64,000 bases of DNA from CAISDA01 sp050258555 (GTDB lineage Bacteria > Bacteroidota > Ignavibacteria > UBA10030 > UBA8401), in the NCBI GenBank assembly GCA_050258555.1, contig JBLMZA010000119.1:1-64000 (forward strand), written 5' to 3'. Each line of letters starts with the position of its first letter. Within the stretch, counting starts at the first letter, position 1. Below, in pieces: positions 16,695-26,103 of this stretch. Made by a program: the position numbers and the translations under genes. Under the pieces are notes generated by a model, which did not search any database, was not told where the DNA came from, and was given only the letters and a program-made list of their open reading frames with translations.

Positions 16695-18302
16695 TTAGCG
16701 TCCCACCAGCGCCATGCCGGCGCCCGAGCGGACGAAGTCGACCAGCGCGTTGGCCGAGGTGTTCATCAGATCGATCACCGGCATCGGGTAGATGCCGAGG
16801 AAGATCACGATCACGGCCAGGGGCACGAGCACGGAGAGTTCGCGCGCGTCGATATCGGGAAGGCCGTTCCACTTCTCGGGAAGCGTGCCCAGGAACACAC
16901 GCTGCAGCGTCCAGAGCATGTAGCCCGCCGTCAGGACGATGCCGAATGCCGAGGCGATCGTCAGATAACGGTATGTCTGGAAGGCGCCGAGGAACGAGAA
17001 GGCTTCCGAAATGAAGCCCGAGAGTCCGGGAAGTCCGAGCGCCGCAAAGAACGCCACGACCATGATCGCCGAGTATTTCGGCATCTTGTTCATCAGTCCG
17101 CCGAAATCATCCAGACCGCGCGTGTGAGCGCGGTCGTAGATCACGCCCACAATAAGGAAGAGCATTGCGGTGATTGTGCCGTGGTTGAACATCTGGAAGA
17201 TCGCTCCGACCATGCCCTGCGAGTTGAAGGCGGCCATGCCCAGAATCACGATGCCCATATGGCTCACGGACGAATACGCGATGAGCTTCTTGAAGTCCTT
17301 CTGCGCCATGGCGCACAGGGCTCCGTAAATGATGTTGATGAAGCCGACGAATGCCAGCGGGTAGGCGAAATAAATCGCCGCATCCGGGAAGATCGGGAAT
17401 GCGATGCGCATGAGTCCGTATGTGCCCATCTTCAGGAGCACGCCGGCAAGAATCACGGAGATCGCCGTGGGCGCCTCAACGTGCGCATCCGGCAGCCATG
17501 TATGGAACGGGAAGATCGGCACCTTGATGGCGAATCCGATGAAGAGCGCGATATACGCGTAGTAGCGCATCGACGTGCCGAGGCCCGCAAGGAGCGAGCC
17601 CGGATCGAGGTTCGCGGGATTCATCATCGCCAGCATGTTGAACGTGTGCATCTTCATGCCCGTTGCGGGGTCGACGACCGACACCGAGAAAAAGAGCGCC
17701 AGCATGACCAGGAGCATGAGCACCGAGCCGAAGAGCGTGTAGATGAAGAACTTGATCGCCGCATATTCCCTTCTCGGACCGCCCCACACGCCGATCAGGA
17801 AGTACATCGGCAGCAGCATCACTTCCCAGAAAATATAGAAGAGGAAGAAGTCGAGCGAGACGAAGACGCCCATCATGCCGGTGTCGAGCAGAAGCAGCAG
17901 CGCGAAGAAACCCTTCACCGACTTCTCGATCTTCCACGAGGCGACCACAGCCACGGCCGAGATGAGCGAGGTCAGAAGCACCATCGCCACCGAAATGCCG
18001 TCGATGCCGAGGAAGTAGTCGATCTTCACACGGCCGAGCAGTCCGACCGACTGCACGTCGATCCAGGGAAGAAGCTCTTTGAACTGCATGCCCTCGAACG
18101 TGTTGATGCCGCCGAGGCCGCGGTTGAAGAAGTTGTAAATGACGACCGCAAGGATCATCTGCAGCACGGTCACGCCGAGCGACGTCCAGCGCATGGCGGA
18201 CTTGGCGTTTTTAGGCAGACATAATACCGCGATCATACCCAGAACGGGAAGAAAGGTGATCCAGGTCAGGATGCCGACGTTCAGAAATTTGAGTTCCATC
18301 AT
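16695..18302 (-). CDS. nuoM: NADH-quinone oxidoreductase subunit M
   Basis: 535 residues, about 14 membrane helices; the middle antiporter-like proton channel of complex I. Conserved segments include FWEVMLLPMYFLIGVWGG (channel Glu), FPFHTWLPDAHVEAPTA and AYSSVSHMGIVILG. There are two adjacent ATG codons at the start (18302 or 18299). It lies 51 bp after nuoL and 72 bp before nuoN. Confidence 0.96.
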   Translation of the reverse strand: MMELKFLNVGILTWITFLPVLGMIAVLCLPKNAKSAMRWTSLGVTVLQMILAVVIYNFFNRGLGGINTFEGMQFKELLPWIDVQSVGLLGRVKIDYFLGIDGISVAMVLLTSLISAVAVVASWKIEKSVKGFFALLLLLDTGMMGVFVSLDFFLFYIFWEVMLLPMYFLIGVWGGPRREYAAIKFFIYTLFGSVLMLLVMLALFFSVSVVDPATGMKMHTFNMLAMMNPANLDPGSLLAGLGTSMRYYAYIALFIGFAIKVPIFPFHTWLPDAHVEAPTAISVILAGVLLKMGTYGLMRIAFPIFPDAAIYFAYPLAFVGFINIIYGALCAMAQKDFKKLIAYSSVSHMGIVILGMAAFNSQGMVGAIFQMFNHGTITAMLFLIVGVIYDRAHTRGLDDFGGLMNKMPKYSAIMVVAFFAALGLPGLSGFISEAFSFLGAFQTYRYLTIASAFGIVLTAGYMLWTLQRVFLGTLPEKWNGLPDIDARELSVLVPLAVIVIFLGIYPMPVIDLMNTSANALVDFVRSGAGMALVGR

Positions 18303-18353
18303 AGTAAGTGTATTAATGTGTGACGTATGGGAGATAAATAATGTTGATTCCGC

Positions 18354-20426
18354 TTACACTGCGCGGTAGACAAAAAAGAGCACGACCATTCCAAGTATCG
18401 CAAAGACGATGTACGACTGCACGCGTCCGGTCTGCACGACCCTCAAGCCGCGGCCGAAGATGCCGGTCACCATCGCCGTCAGGTTCACAAAGCCGTCGAC
18501 AACGATCGAGTCGAATTTCGCGCTGACCACGGCGCCAAGGCGCGTGATGCTGCCTGCGCCGTTGACGATGCCGTCGATCACCGCGCCGTCGAACCATGCC
18601 AGCACGCGGGCCAGGCCCTTCGTTCCGTTGACGGCAACGGCTTCATAGAGCTCGTCGAAATACCATTTGTTCATGAGGAACATGTGCACGGGCGCCATCG
18701 ATGCGGCAACGGCGTCGGCGTTGATCTTCTTCCAGTGGTAGGTCAGGAAGGCGATGAGAATGCCCGTGCCGGCCACAAGCAGCGAGATGACCATCGCCAG
18801 CACATGCACATGATGCACCGACTCTTCGAACAGCTCGGTCGATGCGGCGGCCATCGCCGCAGGCACGATGCTCGCCGGACGCTCGATCGCATGCATGAAC
18901 CATCCGCTGGCGGCGCCGAACGGATTGAACGAATAGAAGGCGAAGAACGAAAGCGCCGCAAGGAGCATCAGGGGGAACGTCATCGCCAGGGGCGACTCGT
19001 GCACGTGCTCGAAGCGCTTCTCATCCTTGTGCTCGCCCATGAAGGCGAGGATGACGATGCGGAACATGTAGAATGCCGTGAGGCCCGCCACAAGGAAGCC
19101 GATCACCGGAATGAGCATGTGTCCGGTCAGGTTGCCGTAGGCAATCGTGCCGGCCAGGATTTCATCCTTCGAGAGGAAGCCCGAGGTGAGCGGAACGCCC
19201 GAGATGGCGAGCGTGAAAATGACGAATGTCCAGAATGTGACGGGCATCTTCTTGCGGAGTCCGCCCATGTTGCGGATATCCTGCGCGTCGGTGTGATGAT
19301 CGTGCATGTGGTGCAGCGCATTGTGCATCGCATGGATCACCGAGCCCGAACCCAAAAAGAGTCCGGCCTTGAAGGCGGCGTGCGTCACCAGGTGGAACGT
19401 GCCGGCCGAAAAGGCGCCGACGCCGAGGCCCATCACCATGTAGCCCAGCTGGCTGATCGTGGAATAGGCAAGCACTTTCTTGATGTCGTTCTGCGCGATG
19501 GCGATCGTGGCCGAGATGAAGGCCGTGATGGCGCCGATATAGGCGATCACCGTGAGCGCATCGGAGGTCAGCATCGGGAATGTGCGGGCGATCAGGTAGA
19601 CGCCCGCGGCGACCATCGTGGCCGCATGGATCAATGCCGACACAGGCGTCGGGCCTTCCATGGCGTCCGGAAGCCAGACATGCAGCGGAAACTGCGCCGA
19701 TTTGCCGATGGCGCCGCAGAAGATCAAAAGTCCGGCCGCGGTCATCCACCAGGTGGACTGGAACGGGATCATGCCCGAGCCGATGGCCGAATAGACGCCT
19801 TCATACGTCAGCGTGTGATAGTTCGCCCAGAGCACCATGATGCCGATGAAGAATCCGAAGTCGCCCACACGGTTGGTGACGAAGGCCTTCTTCGAGGCGT
19901 CCGATGCCGACTTCTTCTCGTACCAGTGGCCGATCAGGAGATACGAGCTCAATCCGACGAGCTCCCAGCCCACATACATCAAAAGGAAGTTGTTGGCGAG
20001 CACGATCAACAGCATCGAGAAGGAGAAGATGCCGAGATAGGAATAGTAGCGCGAGTAGCGCACGTCGCCGGCCATGTACTTCGTCGAGAACAGGTGGACA
20101 AGAAAGCTGATGAGCGTCACCACCACGAGCATGACGGCCGTCAGGTTGTCGATCATGATGCCGATATCCCACTTCAGCGGTCCGATCAGCGCGACGTTGC
20201 CCAGGTTCACCCAGGTGAACGTCATGTTGATGAGCTCGTCATGATAGAACGAAACCTTCGCAAAGAGGATCGCCGCCGACATGGCCAATGTCGCCCCGAT
20301 GAGCGTGAGGCCCACGAAGTCGCCCTGGCGCGGCAGCTTCTTTCCGAAGAAGATGAGAATGAGAAAACTCACAAGCGGCAGGATAAGCACCGCGGCGGAT
20401 AGTTCGAGCAGCAACGATTGTGTCAT
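18354..20426 (-). CDS. nuoL: NADH-quinone oxidoreductase subunit L
   Basis: 690 residues, the distal antiporter-like subunit with the long C-terminal amphipathic helix that runs along the membrane arm. Motifs: YVGWELVGLSSYLLIGHWYE, FPLHVWLPDAMEGPTPVSALIHAATMVAAG and AYSTISQLGYMVMG. A His/Asp-rich loop (MHNALHHMHDHHTDAQD) sits between helices; this loop is variable in the family. It lies between nuoK and nuoM with short spacers. Confidence 0.96.
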   Translation of the reverse strand: MTQSLLLELSAAVLILPLVSFLILIFFGKKLPRQGDFVGLTLIGATLAMSAAILFAKVSFYHDELINMTFTWVNLGNVALIGPLKWDIGIMIDNLTAVMLVVVTLISFLVHLFSTKYMAGDVRYSRYYSYLGIFSFSMLLIVLANNFLLMYVGWELVGLSSYLLIGHWYEKKSASDASKKAFVTNRVGDFGFFIGIMVLWANYHTLTYEGVYSAIGSGMIPFQSTWWMTAAGLLIFCGAIGKSAQFPLHVWLPDAMEGPTPVSALIHAATMVAAGVYLIARTFPMLTSDALTVIAYIGAITAFISATIAIAQNDIKKVLAYSTISQLGYMVMGLGVGAFSAGTFHLVTHAAFKAGLFLGSGSVIHAMHNALHHMHDHHTDAQDIRNMGGLRKKMPVTFWTFVIFTLAISGVPLTSGFLSKDEILAGTIAYGNLTGHMLIPVIGFLVAGLTAFYMFRIVILAFMGEHKDEKRFEHVHESPLAMTFPLMLLAALSFFAFYSFNPFGAASGWFMHAIERPASIVPAAMAAASTELFEESVHHVHVLAMVISLLVAGTGILIAFLTYHWKKINADAVAASMAPVHMFLMNKWYFDELYEAVAVNGTKGLARVLAWFDGAVIDGIVNGAGSITRLGAVVSAKFDSIVVDGFVNLTAMVTGIFGRGLRVVQTGRVQSYIVFAILGMVVLFFVYRAV

Positions 20427-20464
20427 AGTACCAAGTCTGAATTTTTGTAAAAACGATAAACCAC

Positions 20465-20779
20465 TTACTGTTTCATAGAACTGATCTCATCCACATTGAC
20501 CGTGTTGAAGTTCTTGAAGATGTTCAGCACGATCGCAAGTCCCACGGCCGCTTCGGCCGCCGCAAGGATGATGACGAAGATCGCGGCCATCTGTCCGTCG
20601 ATCTGCAGCGCGTTGTAGCGCGAGAATGCGAGGAAGTTGATGTTAGCGGAATTGAGGATCAGTTCGATCCCCATCAGCACCATGATCGCGTTGCGGCGCG
20701 TGACGACGGCAAAGAGTCCGAGCGAGAACAGCACCGCGCTGACGACCAGGAAATGTTGTAACGTGACGTGAAGAGCCAT
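20465..20779 (-). CDS. nuoK: NADH-quinone oxidoreductase subunit K
   Basis: 104 residues with three membrane helices, the normal size. It contains the two buried glutamates needed for proton transfer, in MGIELILNSANINFLAFS and IILAAAEAAVGLAIV. It is homologous to MnhC antiporter subunits. It lies between nuoJ (28 bp upstream) and nuoL (38 bp downstream). Confidence 0.96.
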   Translation of the reverse strand: MALHVTLQHFLVVSAVLFSLGLFAVVTRRNAIMVLMGIELILNSANINFLAFSRYNALQIDGQMAAIFVIILAAAEAAVGLAIVLNIFKNFNTVNVDEISSMKQ

Positions 20780-20807
20780 TGTGATGCGAGACGGTTAATG
20801 AAGGAAA

Positions 20808-21320
20808 TTATTTTGATTTTTCGCGGCGCGCGATCATCGCGGCGCCGATAATTGCCACAAGCAGCACGACCGAAGCGACTTCGAACAGAAGCGCGTGCGA
20901 GGTGATGAGCGCCTCGCCGATCTTCGGCGCGGTCGTCTTCACATCCGCTCCCGCGCCGGCGCCCGCCCAGCCCGTGTAGAGAAACACGGTCAGCAGGATG
21001 CCCGCCACGACCGCCGAGAGAATGGTGGCCGGGATCATCTGGAGCGTGCCCGTCTTGATGTCGACCGAGACGACCTTGTTCGTGAGCATGACGCCGAAGA
21101 GGATCAGCACCAGGATGCCGCCCACATACACCATCAGCTGCGTGATGGCGAGGAAGTCGGAATTCAGCAGCACGTAGAGTCCGGCCACGCCGAAGAACGT
21201 GAAGAGCAGCGAGAAGGCCGAATAGACGATGTTGCGCGAGAAGACGACGATCGAGGCCGAAGCCAGCACCGTCGCTGCAAGGATGTAGAAAATGATGTCG
21301 AACAATTGAACCGAATTCAT
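20808..21320 (-). CDS. nuoJ: NADH-quinone oxidoreductase subunit J
   Basis: 170 residues, five membrane helices. The start is MNSVQLFDIIFYIL at 21320; the longer open frame is Arg/Pro-rich antisense to the nuoI tail and is rejected. The conserved TM3 segment ITQLMVYVGGILVLILFGVML, which carries the pi-bulge helix of complex I, is clear. The C-terminus is charged (RREKSK). Confidence 0.95.
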   Translation of the reverse strand: MNSVQLFDIIFYILAATVLASASIVVFSRNIVYSAFSLLFTFFGVAGLYVLLNSDFLAITQLMVYVGGILVLILFGVMLTNKVVSVDIKTGTLQMIPATILSAVVAGILLTVFLYTGWAGAGAGADVKTTAPKIGEALITSHALLFEVASVVLLVAIIGAAMIARREKSK

Positions 21321-21357
21321 GGTCAAGTACGCTTTGTGTATTGAGTGTGATGGATGG

Positions 21358-22095
21358 TTATTCCGGTTTCTTTGCCTCTGTGGCCGGCACGGTTGCTGCC
21401 GCCGCGGCCGCGCCGCCGCCATTGCCCGGTACGGCGGGCTTTGCGGCATCGCCGTTCGAGCCGGGCGCCGGAGCGGGCTTCGCCGCGGGAGCCGGTGCCG
21501 CTGCCGCCGGGGCGGGATTTGCCGCCGCTGCCGCCGCATCGGCCGCCTTCTTCTCTGCCGCTTCCTTTGCCGCCTGGGCCTTCTTTGCCGCCGCTTCCTC
21601 ATCGGCCTTCTTCAGACGCGCCTGGGCGGCTTCAACTTCCACCGGCGTCATCGTCGAAAAGCTGTAGAGCAGATTCGTCCGGTCGAATTCCGAAAATTCA
21701 TACACATCCGTCATCTTGATGCATTCGGTCGGACACGGATAGGTGCAGAGTCCGCAGTAGCAGCATTTGGCGATGTCGATGTCGAACTGCGACACATACA
21801 GGCGCTTCTTCGTGTTCTTCGACGTCATGCCGAGATCGACATCCGGCGTCGACTTGATCGTCGTGATCGTAATGCAGTCCACGGGACAGGCCTTCGCGCA
21901 CTGGTCGCAGCCGATGCAGTCGTCCATATTCACGTAGAGACGGTTGCGCACGCGCTCGGGCATGGGTTTCTTGACTTCGGGATACTGCACGGTCACCGCG
22001 CGCGTGAACAAATGCCTGAACGTCACGCCCATGCCGATGAAGGCGGTGTGAAGCCCGTCGTAGATTCCCTTGAAATATTCTGCTGCTGGATTCAT
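21358..22095 (-). CDS. nuoI: NADH-quinone oxidoreductase subunit I with long Ala/Pro tail
   Basis: 245 residues. The ferredoxin-like core (about 1-150) binds clusters N6a and N6b through CIGCDQCAKACPVDCI and CCYCGLCTYPCPTECI, passing electrons towards NuoB. The start is MNPAAEYFKGIYDG at 22095. After the core come roughly 90 residues that the family normally lacks: an Ala/Lys/Glu-rich helix-like stretch (KKADEEAAAKKAQAAKEAAE), then an Ala/Pro/Gly-rich low-complexity tail to the end. The DNA of the tail is a GC-rich imperfect repeat but stays in frame with no stop. It could be a flexible docking tail, or expansion without function. Confidence 0.93.
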   Translation of the reverse strand: MNPAAEYFKGIYDGLHTAFIGMGVTFRHLFTRAVTVQYPEVKKPMPERVRNRLYVNMDDCIGCDQCAKACPVDCITITTIKSTPDVDLGMTSKNTKKRLYVSQFDIDIAKCCYCGLCTYPCPTECIKMTDVYEFSEFDRTNLLYSFSTMTPVEVEAAQARLKKADEEAAAKKAQAAKEAAEKKAADAAAAAANPAPAAAAPAPAAKPAPAPGSNGDAAKPAVPGNGGGAAAAAATVPATEAKKPE

Positions 22096-22126
22096 ATCGT
22101 TGCCAATAAATTTTTTTGTTGGATCG

Positions 22127-23173
22127 TTACAACACCATAATTGCGCCCACAAGCACCACGCACACGAGCGCGAACGGCACGAGGACTTTCCATGACACAT
22201 ACATCAGCTGGTCGACCCTGAGGCGCGGAAGCGTCCAGCGCAGCCAGATGTTCACGCAGACAAAGAGCATGCCCTTCATGAGGAACCAGAAGGTGTCCCA
22301 GACCGGGCCGGACATGAAGGAGCCGAAGGGGCTCGACCACCCGCCGAAGAAGAGCACGACGGCGATCGCCGAGACGATGAACAGGTTCGCATATTCGGCA
22401 AGATAGAACATCGCGAACTTCATGCCCGTGAACTCCGTGTTGTAGCCCTGGACGAGTTCTGATTCGGCTTCCGGAATGTCGAACGGCGTGCGGTTGACCT
22501 CCGCCATCGAGCACACATAATAGATGAGGCCGAGCACGAGCATGACAGGCAGCAGCAGCAGTTTCTGGAAGATCGGCAGCGGACCGCCGAAGATGAGCCA
22601 GTTCTGTATGCCGCCCGACTGGAACTTCGAGATCTCGCTCATGTCCATCGTGCCGGTGATCATCACGACGGCGAGCACGGCAAGCGCCGCGGGGATCTCG
22701 TAGCTGATGATCTGGCTGGCCGAGCGGATCGCGCCGAAGAGCGACCACTTGTTGTTCGAGGCCCAGCCGGCCATCAGAATGCCGACCACGACCAGCGCCG
22801 AAACGGCGATGATGTAGAAGAGCCCGAGATTGATCGAACTGCCGATATAGGCGCTCGAAAACGGCAGCACGGCGAATGCGGCGTATGTGCCGATGAAGAC
22901 GACATATGGCGCAAGCATGAAGAGCAGCTTGTCTGCCGCGGCCGGGATGATATCCTCTTTCTGCAGCAGCTTGAAGATATCGGCGAACGGCTGCAGCGTG
23001 CCGTGCCATCCGGTGCGCATGTAGGCGAGACGGTCCTGCATGTGCGCCGCCATTTTCATTTCCACGTAGATCGTCACGAGCGCACATACAAGCACCCAGA
23101 CAAGGGGCAGCGCGCTCATCACGACATGCGTGAGAATCGTGTCGCCGAAGAATGATTGAAGAAGCTGTTCCAT
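22127..23173 (-). CDS. nuoH: NADH-quinone oxidoreductase subunit H
   Basis: 348 residues with about eight membrane helices; it forms most of the quinone-binding chamber at the junction of the two arms. The start is MEQLLQSFFGDTIL at 23173; the longer open frame is antisense-like and overlaps nuoD. Family motifs: KMAAHMQDRLAYMRTGWHG (in place of the common ERRxxAxxQxRxGPN), EVNRTPFDIPEAESELVQGY and FMLKGMLFV-type loops. The modified first motif is shared by FCB-type complexes. Confidence 0.95.
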   Translation of the reverse strand: MEQLLQSFFGDTILTHVVMSALPLVWVLVCALVTIYVEMKMAAHMQDRLAYMRTGWHGTLQPFADIFKLLQKEDIIPAAADKLLFMLAPYVVFIGTYAAFAVLPFSSAYIGSSINLGLFYIIAVSALVVVGILMAGWASNNKWSLFGAIRSASQIISYEIPAALAVLAVVMITGTMDMSEISKFQSGGIQNWLIFGGPLPIFQKLLLLPVMLVLGLIYYVCSMAEVNRTPFDIPEAESELVQGYNTEFTGMKFAMFYLAEYANLFIVSAIAVVLFFGGWSSPFGSFMSGPVWDTFWFLMKGMLFVCVNIWLRWTLPRLRVDQLMYVSWKVLVPFALVCVVLVGAIMVL

Positions 23174-23235
23174 TGAGTTCTTAAAAATATGTATGATTGA
23201 TGATATGTTCCGACCGCGTGTTGGGACATTTCCAG

Positions 23236-24396
23236 TTATCGATCTACTTCGCCGAGCACGATGTCGGTCGATCCGAGGATCGCCACGAGATCGGCGATCA
23301 TCGCGCCGCGCGCGATCTCTCCGATCACGCTCAGGTTCACGAAGCTCGGTCCGCGCGCTTTGATGCGGTAGGGCGAGCCCGTGCCGTCCGACACGATGTA
23401 GAATCCGAGTTCGCCTCTCGGCGCCTCGGTGCGCGCGTACGCTTCGCTCGCCACGGGCATGATGCGCTTGGGAAGCTTCTCCTGCACGTTGCCTTCGGGA
23501 ATCTGCTCCAGCGCCTGCTCGATGATACGCAGCGACTGCTCCATCTCGTGCACGCGCACGATGTTGCGGTCCCAGCAGTCCCCAACCGTTCCCGCTTCTC
23601 CCCTGCCCACGCACACATCCCATTCGAACTTATGATAGGCCGAGTACGGATCGTCGCGACGCAGATCCCAGTCGACGCCCGATGCACGGAGCATGGGGCC
23701 GGAGCATCCGTAGTTGATCGCCACGTCCTTCGGCAGCACGCCCACATTGGCCGTACGTTCGATGAAGATCTTGTTGTAGGTCAGGAGGTTGTTGAGTTCC
23801 GTGATGTTCGGCTTCAGATACGCGCAGAATTCCTTCGCCTTCTCGATCCATCCCGGCGGCAGGTCGTGCGAGAGGCCGCCGATCCAGAAATAATTGTAGA
23901 GCAGGCGCGCGCCGCAGACTTCCTCGAACAGGTCGAGGATGCGCTCACGGTCGCGGAACAAAAAGAGGAAGGGCGTGAACGCTCCGATGTCGATGCCGTA
24001 TGTGCCGATGGCGATCTGATGGCTCGCGATGCGCTGCAGCTCCGCCATGATCACGCGGATGTAGTCCACGCGCTCGGGAACCTGGATCTTCAGGAGCTTT
24101 TCGGCGGCCACGACATACGCGAATTCGTTGCCCATCGATGAGACATAATCCATGCGGTCGACATACGGAACGACCTGCTGGTAGTTGGTCATTGATTCCG
24201 CGTGTTTTTCAAAACAGCGGTGGAGGTATCCCAGATGGGGAATCACATCGACCACAATTTCGCCGTCGACGACAAGCTCCAGCCGCAGCACGCCGTGTGT
24301 CGACGGGTGCTGGGGGCCCATGTTGAGAATCATCTCTTCGGTGCGGAGAGTCGTGCCGCGGGATGTGGCGGGCTGAGACTGCTGCGTTTCAATCAT
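23236..24396 (-). CDS. nuoD: NADH-quinone oxidoreductase subunit D
   Basis: 386 residues, the 49-kDa-type peripheral subunit related to the large subunit of NiFe hydrogenases. With NuoB it forms the quinone reduction site. Motifs: MILNMGPQHPSTHGVLRLEL, GYLHRCFEKHAE, PYVDRMDYVSSMGNE and the C-terminal DIVLGEVDR. It is not fused to NuoC, unlike E. coli. It lies 68 bp after nuoC and 62 bp before nuoH. Confidence 0.97.
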   Translation of the reverse strand: MIETQQSQPATSRGTTLRTEEMILNMGPQHPSTHGVLRLELVVDGEIVVDVIPHLGYLHRCFEKHAESMTNYQQVVPYVDRMDYVSSMGNEFAYVVAAEKLLKIQVPERVDYIRVIMAELQRIASHQIAIGTYGIDIGAFTPFLFLFRDRERILDLFEEVCGARLLYNYFWIGGLSHDLPPGWIEKAKEFCAYLKPNITELNNLLTYNKIFIERTANVGVLPKDVAINYGCSGPMLRASGVDWDLRRDDPYSAYHKFEWDVCVGRGEAGTVGDCWDRNIVRVHEMEQSLRIIEQALEQIPEGNVQEKLPKRIMPVASEAYARTEAPRGELGFYIVSDGTGSPYRIKARGPSFVNLSVIGEIARGAMIADLVAILGSTDIVLGEVDR

Positions 24397-24464
24397 TGGA
24401 GGTTATTCTTCTAAAAAAAATAAATCTGAGTGTGAAAACAGTGACAATCCTGTGTGCGTTGCGA

Positions 24465-24941
24465 TCAGTACGGAACGCGCATGCCGTTGTAGAACTCCGG
24501 CACTTCATAGTCCTTGCGCAGCGGGTATCCTTCCCAGTCGTAGGGAAGCAGGATGCGCCGCAGATCGGGATGGCCCGTAAAGACGACGCCCAAGAGATCG
24601 TAGGCTTCGCGCTCGTGCCAGTTGGCGCTCTTCCAGACGGATTCGACCGAGGGGACTTCCGGATGTTCCGCGGGGACCGAGACTTTCAGCACAAGCTTGT
24701 GTTTCAGCGCCATCGATGAGAGATGGTAGACGACTTCGAGCGTGCCCTTGCGGTCGACGCCCGAGAGGCACATCAGATAATCGAACTGCATCGACTCGTC
24801 GTCGCGCAGGTACAGGGCGATCTCCTTGACGGCCGCGGCCGAGACGGTGACGAACGGATCGACCTGTGCATCGGCCTTCACGGCGGTGACCGCCTCGCCG
24901 AATTTGTTGTTCAGCTGATCAGCAATTTCCTGAAATGTCAT
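24465..24941 (-). CDS. nuoC: NADH-quinone oxidoreductase subunit C
   Basis: 158 residues, the 30-kDa-type peripheral subunit. The family signature is visible around ESVWKSANWHEREAYDLLGVVFTGHPDLRRILLPYDWEG, and the protein ends near REDYEVPEFY-like residues (KDYEVPEFYNG). A separate gene, not a NuoCD fusion. It follows nuoB by 26 bp. Confidence 0.95.
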   Translation of the reverse strand: MTFQEIADQLNNKFGEAVTAVKADAQVDPFVTVSAAAVKEIALYLRDDESMQFDYLMCLSGVDRKGTLEVVYHLSSMALKHKLVLKVSVPAEHPEVPSVESVWKSANWHEREAYDLLGVVFTGHPDLRRILLPYDWEGYPLRKDYEVPEFYNGMRVPY

Positions 24942-24967
24942 GACGTTTCACGTTAATGGAAAAAATG

Positions 24968-25459
24968 TTATGCGCGCTTTTTGACGAGGCTTTCCGAGCG
25001 GACCTTTTCCTGCAGCTTCAGAATGCCTTCGATGAGCGCTTCGGGACGCGGAGGGCAGCCCGGCACATACACATCGACCGGAATCACGCGGTCGACGCCC
25101 TTGAGCACATGGTAGCCGTGCTCCCAGTACGGGCCGCCGCAGTTGGCGCAGCTTCCCATCGAGATCACGTAGCGCGGCTCGGGCATCTGGTCGTAAAGGC
25201 GCTTGATGCGCGAAGCCATCTTGAGCGTCACCGTGCCCGAGACGATCATGATGTCGACCTGGCGCGGCGTGGCGCGCGGAATGACGCCCAGGCGCATCAT
25301 GTCGAAGTTCGAGGCCGAGGCGGCCATCATTTCGATGGCGCAGCAGGCCAGGCCGAACTGCATCTGCCACAGCGAGGAAAGGCGCGCCCAATTAAGAAGA
25401 CTGTCGAGCGACGTCACAAGGACGTTGCTTTTTTCAAACTGTTGATCGAGAAGACCCAT
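24968..25459 (-). CDS. nuoB: NADH-quinone oxidoreductase subunit B
   Basis: 163 residues, binds cluster N2, the last Fe-S centre before quinone. Cluster ligands are visible in FGLACCAIEMMA, SMGSCANCGGPYWEHGY and VYVPGCPPRPEALIEGI. Starts MGLLDQQFEKSNVL at 25459. Confidence 0.96.
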   Translation of the reverse strand: MGLLDQQFEKSNVLVTSLDSLLNWARLSSLWQMQFGLACCAIEMMAASASNFDMMRLGVIPRATPRQVDIMIVSGTVTLKMASRIKRLYDQMPEPRYVISMGSCANCGGPYWEHGYHVLKGVDRVIPVDVYVPGCPPRPEALIEGILKLQEKVRSESLVKKRA

Positions 25460-25488
25460 AATGATGTTCCGTTACGCTTCAGAAAAAA

Positions 25489-25926
25489 TTAAGCAGCTGT
25501 GTTCTGTTCCAGTTGTTCGTACTGCACGACGCCCACGCCCTTCACGTACTGCGAGGTTTTCGGGGCCGGCTTGTCCCACTCGAGATCGCCCTTGACCCAG
25601 ACGTAGGCGTAGCCCACCACAAGGATGCCGAGGAAGACCAGCATTTCGATGAATGCAAACGCGCCGTAGCTCTTGAAGACCATCGCCCAGGGGAAGAGGA
25701 ACACGACTTCCACTTCAAACAGAAGGAACACGAGCGCGACGACGTAGAAGCGGATGTTGAACTTCACCCACGATTCACCCACCGGCTCTTCGCCGCATTC
25801 ATACGTGGAGAGCTTGTCCGCATAGGGACGTTTCGGACGGAGGATCCATGCCGTCACAAGACCGGCGCCGGTGAAGATCGCGCCGAGGATGAAGAAAATC
25901 AGAATTCTGCCAAAATCGGTAAGCAT
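25489..25926 (-). CDS. nuoA: NADH-quinone oxidoreductase subunit A
   Basis: 145 residues, three membrane helices, with the loop motif YECGEEPVGESWVKFNIRFY that contacts the quinone cavity (the conserved Cys is present). It is the first gene of the 11-gene nuo operon; no nuoE, nuoF or nuoG lies in the operon. A Tyr/Val/Pro-rich tail (YVKGVGVVQYEQLEQ) extends past helix 3. Confidence 0.95.
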   Translation of the reverse strand: MLTDFGRILIFFILGAIFTGAGLVTAWILRPKRPYADKLSTYECGEEPVGESWVKFNIRFYVVALVFLLFEVEVVFLFPWAMVFKSYGAFAFIEMLVFLGILVVGYAYVWVKGDLEWDKPAPKTSQYVKGVGVVQYEQLEQNTAA

Positions 25927-25991
25927 AATGCCTGGTTGTTTTGATTGAAAAATAAGGGAAAAAACCGCCTGTTGCCGCCTGCAAAAAGAAA

Positions 25992-26032
25992 GCGCCGCAA
26001 CAAATAGATACGATTGCGGCGCCCTGCTTTAT
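25992..26032 (-). terminator. Terminator between the TPR gene and nuo operon
   Basis: GCGCCGCA (25992-25999) pairs with TGCGGCGC (26025-26032), followed on the minus strand by TTTCTTTTTGC. It ends the upstream TPR gene, so nuoA should have its own promoter in 25927-25990; no clear -35/-10 pair was recognised there. Confidence 0.65.
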
Positions 26033-26103
26033 CTGGATTCTCTGTATCTGTCGACTGCTGCCGGAAAAAGACCTGTGTGTGTCACAACGGCACCTGTTGT
26101 CGA

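Noticed and set aside
15021..20402. Several long plus-strand open frames across the nuo operon
   Set aside because: Antisense to conserved complex I subunits; charged His/Asp/Arg-rich peptides without hydrophobic or motif structure.
20808..21602. Long version of NuoJ with an Arg/Pro-rich N-terminus
   Set aside because: The extra 94 residues overlap the nuoI tail in another frame; the family start is at 21320.
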